Both the position numbers and the translations under genes were made by a program. From a virus: 36,314 bases of DNA. The notes under the pieces were generated by a model. That model had not been told where the DNA came from. It saw only the letters and a program-made list of their open reading frames with translations, and made no database searches. The DNA is taken from positions 1 to 36,314 of the IMG/VR virus record IMGVR_UViG_3300036985_002071; one strand, given 5' to 3'. Shown here one piece after another: positions 31,845 through 36,314 of this stretch; the stretch's first letter is position 1, and each line of letters begins with the position of its first letter.

Positions 31845-32151
31845 GGTTCGGTCCTTTGATCGTCACGTCTTCGTAGATTATTTCATGCTTCTCTCGCCAG
31901 CCGGCCTGCGCCTTGAGCCAAAAGATAGCTGCCGCGATGTTGCCGTTGATGGCTTCGCGGAACAGCATCTTGGCGACCTGCGCGTTGGCTTTGGCCTTGC
32001 CTAGGTCCAGTTCGTCCCGGTAACGGTCGTAGAGCGTCACGTGCGAGATGCCGATAAGGCGCGCAATGTCCCGGTGTGGCACTCCCACCGCAGCGTAGGC
32101 TTCCACCTCGGTACGCTGGCGCTCTGTGGGCTTATGCAGTTTCGCAGGCAT
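31771..32151 (-). CDS. terS: Terminase small subunit
   Basis: This 126-aa protein has an N-terminal helix-turn-helix, VEAYAAVGVPHRDIARLIG with ISHVTLYDRYRDEL, which binds the packaging site. A helical oligomerisation segment follows (AKANAQVAKMLFREAING), then NIAAAIFWLKAQAGWREKHE, a family hallmark. It overlaps the methyltransferase gene by 20 bases and terL by 74. It selects phage DNA and hands it to TerL. Confidence 0.9.
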   Translation of the reverse strand: MPAKLHKPTERQRTEVEAYAAVGVPHRDIARLIGISHVTLYDRYRDELDLGKAKANAQVAKMLFREAINGNIAAAIFWLKAQAGWREKHEIIYEDVTIKGPNLEDLRNRLDSALEGRAAAEEHSLQ

Positions 32152-33367
32152 GGGTCACTAGCTCATCGTAGGTCTTGCCGCTGGACGCCAGCACAGCCGC
32201 CTTGCCGGTGAAGTTCTGCCACCGCTTGATGGCGACATCGACATAGGCTGGGCTTAGCTCGATGGCATGGCAGCACCGGCCCGTCATCTCAGCCGCAATG
32301 ATCGTAGTGCCGCTGCCGCTGAATGGTTCGTAAACCGCCTGTCCGGGACTGCTGTTGTTCTCGATGGGACGCTTCATGCATTCCACGGGCTTCTGCGTGC
32401 TGTGGCCGGTGTCGTTCTTGATGTGCTCAATTCGCCAGACCGTCGATTGCTTCCGATCACCAGCCCAATGCGCTGTCTCGCCTTTCTTCACCGCGTAAAG
32501 CGCCGGCTCATGCTGCCAATGGTACGCGCCACGCGAAAACGCTGGGCGTGTCTTTACCCACACGATCTGAGCACGGAGACCAAACTTCGATGCTTTGAGA
32601 GAGTCGGCCACGGTCGCCGCGTGCAAGCCGTCATGCCAAACGTACGCCACAGCGCCCGGAAACAGCGCCCACGCCTCACGCCAGTCTGCGCGGTCATCGT
32701 TCAAAACCACTCCCAGCGCAGCGCCCTTGGACCCAGCGCCTACGGAATTTCGCCATGATGGATCGTAGTTAACGCCGTAGGGTGGGTCGGTCACCATTAG
32801 GTGCGGAGTCGCGCCGGCCAGCGCCATATCGACCACTAGCGCATCGGTGCAATCCCCGCACACCAGCCGGTGCTTGCCCAGCAGCCACACATCACCCAGC
32901 ACGGTGATGGGGTTGTCGGTGGCAGCTGGCGCATCGTCTGGATCTGTCAGGCCTTCGGTAATCGTGGCCAGCAGCGCCTCCAGTTCCTGCTCCGAGAACC
33001 CCACCAGCGACAAATCGAAGTGCTCCTCCTGCAGCGCCTCTAACTGCTCGCGCAGCAAATCAGCATCCCAGCCGGCATTGACCGCAATCTGATTGTCGGC
33101 GATGACCAGTGCCCGCTTCTGAGCCGGTGTCAGGCCGTCCATTACGATGGCAGGTAGTTCTAGCAGCCCCTCTGCTTGCGCCGCCTGTAGCCGCCCGTGG
33201 CCCGCCACAATCAGCCCGTCCTCATCCACTAGGATTGGGTTGGTGAAGCCAAACTCCCGGATGCTCTTTCGGATCTGCTCAACTTGCCCTGCGCTGTGCG
33301 TGCGCGGGTTTTTCTCATACGGCTTGAGGTCCGCAATGGGAATTTGTTTGTAAGTGTAAAACTTCAC
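32132..33367 (-). CDS. ParB-like domain fused to DNA N4/N6 methyltransferase
   Basis: This 411-aa protein has an N-terminal ParB/Srx-like domain (IADLKPYEKNPRTHS, with VAGHGRLQAAQ at 54-64) that precedes a DNA methyltransferase of the beta group. Motif IV DPPYG is at 194-198 and motif I EPFSGSGTT at 347-355, and the order IV before I defines the group. HSTQKPVECMKR before motif I is the conserved partner. It is an orphan, with no restriction gene near. Masking of packaging-proximal DNA from host restriction is the usual suggestion. It overlaps the terS start by 20 bases. Confidence 0.92.
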   Translation of the reverse strand: MKFYTYKQIPIADLKPYEKNPRTHSAGQVEQIRKSIREFGFTNPILVDEDGLIVAGHGRLQAAQAEGLLELPAIVMDGLTPAQKRALVIADNQIAVNAGWDADLLREQLEALQEEHFDLSLVGFSEQELEALLATITEGLTDPDDAPAATDNPITVLGDVWLLGKHRLVCGDCTDALVVDMALAGATPHLMVTDPPYGVNYDPSWRNSVGAGSKGAALGVVLNDDRADWREAWALFPGAVAYVWHDGLHAATVADSLKASKFGLRAQIVWVKTRPAFSRGAYHWQHEPALYAVKKGETAHWAGDRKQSTVWRIEHIKNDTGHSTQKPVECMKRPIENNSSPGQAVYEPFSGSGTTIIAAEMTGRCCHAIELSPAYVDVAIKRWQNFTGKAAVLASSGKTYDELVTHACETA

Positions 33368-33516
33368 TTTTTCGGCTTTGCCGTTTTCGCAGACTGCTTG
33401 AACGCCTTGGCGGTCGGCGCGCCTTCCGCTCCAGGCTTTCGCATTTTCTCGCCGCTGCCGGCTTCAATGCGTTTCCGTTTTGCGTTGATGTTTGAGTACA
33501 GCCCCGGTTTCGTCAT
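33364..33516 (-). CDS. Small basic protein, 50 aa
   Basis: The frame runs from ATG 33516 to TGA 33364-33366, overlapping the methyltransferase ATG (ATGA). The sequence MTKPGLYSNINAKRKRIEAG then SGEKMRKPGAEGAPTAKAFK is very Lys/Arg rich. I recognise this pattern as a common small protein of aquatic and proteobacterial phages. Its function is unknown. Nucleic-acid or virion binding is likely from charge. Confidence 0.8.
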   Translation of the reverse strand: MTKPGLYSNINAKRKRIEAGSGEKMRKPGAEGAPTAKAFKQSAKTAKPKK

Positions 33517-33517
33517 G

Positions 33518-33763
33518 TCAGCAATCCCATTTGCGTAAAGCCTTGTTTATGCGGGAGTTTGGGTCGTTAGCGGTTTTTGCGCTGGTGAGCTTCTTTTTCA
33601 TGCCGCCCATCCGGGCGCAGAACGAGTCCTTGCGTGCCCCACCCTCTGGCTGTGGTGGCTTGAGGTTCATCCCCTCGGCCTTAGCACTCGCTCTGCCCTT
33701 GGCATTCAAGCCACCCTCGGGGTTCTTCCCTTCTTTCCGGGTCCAAGCGGGTGACTTTGCCAT
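33518..33763 (-). CDS. DUF6321-like small basic protein, 81 aa
   Basis: The start MAKSPAWTRKEGKNPEGGLN followed by AKGRASAKAEG matches the conserved opening of DUF6321 proteins, and ARKDSFCARMGGMKKKL with the end INKALRKWDC fits the rest. This family occurs in many phages with unknown function. It is highly basic. It lies one base from the 50-aa gene in the same cluster. Confidence 0.8.
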   Translation of the reverse strand: MAKSPAWTRKEGKNPEGGLNAKGRASAKAEGMNLKPPQPEGGARKDSFCARMGGMKKKLTSAKTANDPNSRINKALRKWDC

Positions 33764-33901
33764 TTACTTCATCCCCTTTTTCGGGACTCCAGCCGTGCGC
33801 AAGGCGATAGCCACAGCTTGTTTCTGTGGCTTGCCACGAGCCATCTCGGTCTTGATGTTGGCCGAGATGACCTTTTTGCTTTTTCCCTTTTTGAGGGGCA
33901 T
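33764..33901 (-). CDS. Small basic protein (DUF6496-like), 45 aa
   Basis: This product begins MPLKKGKSKKVISANIKTEM and continues ARGKPQKQAVAIALRTAG. That segment is a recurring signature in phage small basic proteins (DUF6496-like). The stop TAA abuts the ATG of the DUF6321-like gene, and the ATG forms TGATG with the previous stop. The role is unknown. Confidence 0.82.
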   Translation of the reverse strand: MPLKKGKSKKVISANIKTEMARGKPQKQAVAIALRTAGVPKKGMK

Positions 33902-34032
33902 CAGCTTTTGGTTTTCATCGATGACTTTTCCATTTTCATGGGCTTGGACATCTTCGCCGCGACCATTGGCTTTTTCTTCTGCTTGACCATGGCCGGTGGC
34001 GGCGCGTTCTTGTCGGCCTTCGGATATTTCAT
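33901..34032 (-). CDS. Small Lys/Met-rich protein, 43 aa
   Basis: The frame is MKYPKADKNAPPPAMVKQKK followed by repeated Lys/Met motifs (KPMVAAK, KPMKMEK, SMKTKS). It is a very short, basic, probably disordered peptide. It starts 27 bases after the kinase stop and overlaps the next ATG (TGATG). It is the first of four consecutive small basic genes. The evidence is the compact arrangement and biased composition. Confidence 0.65.
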   Translation of the reverse strand: MKYPKADKNAPPPAMVKQKKKPMVAAKMSKPMKMEKSSMKTKS

Positions 34033-34059
34033 TACTTGTCCCCTCGACGGTTTAAAGGA

Positions 34060-34875
34060 TTAGGGCGCGGTATAACACGCCAATAAAGTATCGTCTATTT
34101 CCTCCGCAGAAACCAAAACTTGAACCGGACAGACGGCGGTCCCCGGCTGGCCCACAACATACCCTGCGGCCACGTTCGCCAGCACGGCTGCATCCTCCAG
34201 TGATTTGCCGATAGCCAGCATCGCTGCCAGCACAGCCACCACCGTATCGCCGGCCCCGGTAACGTCGTAGACCTGCTTCGCCTTCGCTTCAATCTTGATG
34301 GAATCTTTACCTTTTTGGTCCAGCCACATGCCTCTAGAGCCTAGTTTGTACAAGATGTTTGGGGACTCCACGGTCATTGTTTTGGCCTCTAATTCGTTCG
34401 GGCAGATGACCGTGGCGCCTGCGTACTTCGCCCAGTCGTGTCCTTTTGGGTCCACGACCACTGGGATCCCGCGCTTGTTCGCCTCGCGGATGAGCGTCTG
34501 GCACTGCTCAAACCCACACCAGCCCTTGGCGTAATCGCTGATGATCAAGCAATCGATGTTCTGCCGCAGCTCAGCGCGCCCCGGCTTTGACATCTTGTCG
34601 GCGTCCACGCGCAGCAGCTGGTGACCCGCGACCAGATATCGGTGCTTCTCGGACCAGTCGCAGAACTCCGATAGCGTGCTGATGGTTCGGACCCCCAGCG
34701 TGTCCAGATTCCGGACAACATTGGCTGCGCCCCCGGCCCGCGAGTCTCGCGAGGTTTCCACAAAAACCGGGACAGGCGCTTCGGGACAGATTCGGTCGCT
34801 CTTGCCGTGGTGGTAGATGTCCAGAATCCCATCGCCCCAAACTTGCACCCGAGCCTTGCGCAGCGCCTCGATCAT
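34060..34875 (-). CDS. Heptose kinase (HldE/RfaE N-domain type, PfkB family)
   Basis: This 271-aa PfkB-family sugar kinase is closest to the kinase domain of HldE, which phosphorylates D-glycero-D-manno-heptose 7-phosphate at C1. Signatures are SDRICPEAPVPV (26-37), SRAGGAANVVRNL (45-57), ISDYAKG (112-118), VVDPKGHDW (140-148) and VYDVTGAGDTVVAVLA (202-217, catalytic D210). It lacks a block of roughly 40 residues found between the GGAAN motif and the QLLR motif of cellular enzymes, and the nucleotidyltransferase half is absent. It is coupled to gmhA (ATGA), so the two likely act in sequence. Confidence 0.88.
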   Translation of the reverse strand: MIEALRKARVQVWGDGILDIYHHGKSDRICPEAPVPVFVETSRDSRAGGAANVVRNLDTLGVRTISTLSEFCDWSEKHRYLVAGHQLLRVDADKMSKPGRAELRQNIDCLIISDYAKGWCGFEQCQTLIREANKRGIPVVVDPKGHDWAKYAGATVICPNELEAKTMTVESPNILYKLGSRGMWLDQKGKDSIKIEAKAKQVYDVTGAGDTVVAVLAAMLAIGKSLEDAAVLANVAAGYVVGQPGTAVCPVQVLVSAEEIDDTLLACYTAP

Positions 34876-35420
34876 CGGGGTATCCCCTTCTCAATCCCGC
34901 TCAGCAGCAGGTGCACGATCAGCAGGTGCAGCTCTTGGATCCGCGCCGTGCTCTGGCTTGGCACGATGAGGTCCACATCGGTGTGGGCCGGGAAACCTTT
35001 CTTGCCACTGATGCCCAGCACCCCCATCCCTTTCTTGTGCGCTACCGCCAGCGCCTCGCAGACGTTCTTGCTGGTCCCGCTGGTGCTGAAAGCCACCAGA
35101 CAGTCTCCAGGTTGCCCGATGGCTTCGACCTGGCGCGAGAAAATGCGATCAAACCCGTAGTCGTTTCCGCAGGCAGTAATAGCCACCGCGTCAGCCGAAA
35201 GACTCGCCGCAGCCATGGCGCGCCGGTCTCCCAGAAACCGAACCGTCAGCTCTGCCGCCAAGTGACTGGCCTGCGCCGCGGAGCCGCCGTTGCCGCAGGT
35301 GAGGATCTTGCCACCCTCGGCCAGCGTGCGCAGAAGCATGAAGGTAGCCGGCTCCAGTCGCAGGCTCAGCATCTCCTGCGCGTCGGCCAGCACCGCCAGG
35401 TGTTCTTGGATCTCACTCAT
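34872..35420 (-). CDS. gmhA: Phosphoheptose isomerase (GmhA-like, SIS domain)
   Basis: This 182-aa enzyme converts sedoheptulose 7-phosphate to D-glycero-D-manno-heptose 7-phosphate. The SIS motifs are CGNGGSAAQASHLAAEL (42-58), GNDYGF (85-90), STSGTSKNV (112-120) and STARIQELHLLIVH (157-170). Residues E57, Q162 and H170 fall where E. coli GmhA has its catalytic set. DiaA/YraO-type SIS proteins are related, but these residues favour GmhA. Its neighbour is the heptose kinase, so the pair gives heptose 1,7-bisphosphate. Phosphatase (GmhB) and nucleotidyltransferase steps would need host enzymes. Confidence 0.9.
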   Translation of the reverse strand: MSEIQEHLAVLADAQEMLSLRLEPATFMLLRTLAEGGKILTCGNGGSAAQASHLAAELTVRFLGDRRAMAAASLSADAVAITACGNDYGFDRIFSRQVEAIGQPGDCLVAFSTSGTSKNVCEALAVAHKKGMGVLGISGKKGFPAHTDVDLIVPSQSTARIQELHLLIVHLLLSGIEKGIPR

Positions 35421-35743
35421 TTCCTTCCCCCCTTGATGATCGTCAGCGGCCCGTACTTTTCCTCGAACAGCTTTTTCTTGATCTTGAAAACGGCGGTCTC
35501 CACGCCCTTCACGTCCTCGACGGTGATGTGGCCATCGCCCCAGATGACCAGAAAGTCGGCGATGTACCGGACCCCGCCCGGAAGATCAAAACTAGGCTGG
35601 CGAATAAACCACCTGACTGAATTGGCGGTGTACACCGTGACGGCGCGCTGCAGTAAACACAGCTCCTGATACCGCCGCGACTCTGCCTTGCTGGCGAAGC
35701 GCAGCCCATCGACCACCGTCGGAATGTTCCGGTACTTGCTCAC
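35417..35743 (-). CDS. DUF1064 nuclease-like protein
   Basis: This 108-aa protein matches the DUF1064 pattern: SKYRNIPTVVDGLRFASKAE, ESRRYQELCLLQ, then FDLPGGVRYIADFLVIWGDG and VEDVKGVETAVFKIKKKLFE. The E-x-x-R, D and E-D-V-K-G residues resemble a PD-(D/E)XK core. This family is proposed to include phage Holliday junction or structure-specific endonucleases. It is the second gene of the leftward unit, coupled on both sides by ATGA. Confidence 0.85.
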   Translation of the reverse strand: MSKYRNIPTVVDGLRFASKAESRRYQELCLLQRAVTVYTANSVRWFIRQPSFDLPGGVRYIADFLVIWGDGHITVEDVKGVETAVFKIKKKLFEEKYGPLTIIKGGRK

Positions 35744-35937
35744 AGTTTCTCGATCCTCTGCACCCGCTCGAAGCCGAGATAAAGCAGCAGCCGGTCCGGG
35801 ATAGGCTTCCTACCGACAACAACGTGCGACAGCATCGAGCGACTCATCCCGCACTGGTGCGCCAGGTCGGTCTGGCTAATCTTTTGCAGCGCCTTGCCTA
35901 ATGCAATCCCCGCCGCGCCGTTGTCTATTTTTCTCAT
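35740..35937 (-). CDS. Cro/CI-type helix-turn-helix repressor
   Basis: This 65-aa single-domain protein has HTH helices in SQTDLAHQCGMSRSMLSHVV (about 21-40), the XRE pattern with Q-x-x-L-A and S-x-x-x-L-S-x. It lacks a C-terminal multimerisation or cleavage domain, so it is Cro-sized and probably not RecA-cleavable. It is the first leftward gene. No plausible Shine-Dalgarno sequence precedes it, and the candidate promoter puts the transcript start at the ATG itself. Confidence 0.85.
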   Translation of the reverse strand: MRKIDNGAAGIALGKALQKISQTDLAHQCGMSRSMLSHVVVGRKPIPDRLLLYLGFERVQRIEKL

Positions 35938-35943
35938 GCCGCT

Positions 35944-35973
35944 AGTTTAGCAAATAGTCGCAAACCAAATCAA
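35944..35973 (-). promoter_or_regulatory. Candidate leftward promoter giving a leaderless transcript
   Basis: On the minus strand TTGATT (35973-35968) and TAAACT (35949-35944) are separated by 18 bases, each matching four of six sigma70 consensus positions. The seventh base after the -10 box is A35937, the first base of the repressor ATG. That resembles leaderless cI expression from lambda PRM. The small inverted repeat CAAAT-CA-ATTTG (35966-35977) overlaps its -35 box. Confidence 0.45.
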
Positions 35974-35985
35974 TTTGCCCGCCCC

Positions 35986-36021
35986 AAACCGCTTGACATC
36001 GGTTTACCGTTTGGTCACTAT
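35986..36021 (+). promoter_or_regulatory. Rightward early promoter with operator-like inverted repeat
   Basis: A perfect -35 box TTGACA (35993-35998) is followed after 17 bases by CACTAT (36016-36021). The inverted repeat AAACCG (35986-35991) and CGGTTT (36000-36005) is centred on the -35 box, and the second arm also forms the palindrome CGGTTTACCG (36000-36009). A repressor bound here would block the promoter. The HTH protein encoded next door is the obvious candidate. Confidence 0.65.
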
Positions 36022-36062
36022 TAACGCCAGACGAGCTTAAACCAAACCAAGGACACAAGAAC

Positions 36063-36266
36063 ATGACTTACAATTTTTCCGTTGATGACTTGACCAGAAT
36101 GCACCACATGTTCGTTAGCGCCGGCCCCCGCGCAACGTTTCGCAAATTCCACAGCCTTGCACAGCGGGCCGTGTGGATGCAGGACATTCACACAACAGAC
36201 GTCGAAGACTTCGCGATTGCTTACATGAGCGCCTACAACGCGCTGATCAAACCCAACACGTTTTAG
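36063..36266 (+). CDS. First rightward early gene, 67 aa
   Basis: The protein begins MTYNFSVDDLTRMHHMFVSA and ends in PNTF. It is helical and charged, and its function is unknown. AAGGAC (36049-36054) supplies the ribosome-binding site. It lies about 35 bases downstream of the expected start of the rightward transcript. First-expressed small phage proteins often target host processes, but no motif supports a specific role. Its 3' end is repeated at the left edge of the window. Confidence 0.75.
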   Translation: MTYNFSVDDLTRMHHMFVSAGPRATFRKFHSLAQRAVWMQDIHTTDVEDFAIAYMSAYNALIKPNTF

Positions 36267-36314
36267 CTAACCAGCCCCCCGCAAGGGGGGTTAACCAAGG
36301 ACACCAGAACATGA
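36188..36314. repeat. Terminal overlap, right copy
   Basis: This sequence is identical to 1-127. The right end of the window finishes at the ATGA that starts the 121-aa gene at the left end, so joining the two copies restores continuous genes. It includes the third appearance of the early leader (36293-36314) and hairpin (36273-36292). Confidence 0.95.

Noticed and set aside
1-36314. Temperate lifestyle by integration
   Set aside because: No integrase, excisionase or attachment-like repeat was seen. The small repressor alone does not establish lysogeny.

Overview
The window is a complete, circularly closed tailed-phage genome. The first and last 127 bases are identical, so the unique length is 36,187 bp. 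The capsid and tail genes point to a podovirus with a P22-type virion: TerS/TerL, a roughly 734-residue portal, scaffold, a coat protein resembling the N4-gp56 family, gp4-like and gp10-like tail-completion proteins, three gp7/gp20/gp16-position ejection proteins, and two beta-helix tailspikes. The fairly high GC and the look of the small accessory genes suggest a Gram-negative proteobacterial host, perhaps Burkholderiales from water. That host call is inference. I see no integrase, RNA polymerase or DNA polymerase.

The layout is two divergent transcription units. Both start at one regulatory gap (35938-36062) that carries a sigma70-like promoter, an operator-like inverted repeat over its -35 box, and a Cro/CI-sized HTH gene. 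The plus-strand unit runs from 36063 through the circle junction to 5805. It holds small early proteins, an ERF single-strand annealing protein, a YqaJ-type exonuclease, SSB, an HTH protein, a lysis cassette (small membrane protein, M15 endolysin, 3TM holin), a 378-bp non-coding stretch rich in hairpins, a replication-like protein with a zinc ribbon, and a Ref-type nuclease. The minus-strand unit runs from 35937 down to 5856. In order it holds the repressor, a DUF1064 nuclease, GmhA-like isomerase, an HldE/RfaE-type heptose kinase, four very small basic proteins, a ParB-MTase fusion, terminase, tailspikes, portal, scaffold, coat and tail completion, ejection proteins, a PurD-like ATP-grasp protein and an S74-ended tail fibre. 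The units converge on a symmetric hairpin at 5813-5843.

Most neighbouring genes overlap by 1-20 bases (ATGA, TGATG, GTGA), so translational coupling is probably general. The striking accessory content is a set of sugar and small-molecule enzymes. GmhA plus the heptose kinase would turn sedoheptulose-7-phosphate into heptose-1,7-bisphosphate. A methyltransferase fused to a GT9 (heptosyltransferase-type) domain sits inside the head-completion cluster, together with a GNAT acetyltransferase and a divergent PurD-like ATP-grasp enzyme. A plausible reading is a phage-borne heptose-centred modification of the virion or of host surface glycan, using the host for the missing steps. The other two leading observations are the structured RNA candidate at 4340-4700 and a recombination scar showing that one of the two tailspikes was inserted in front of a membrane-protein gene.
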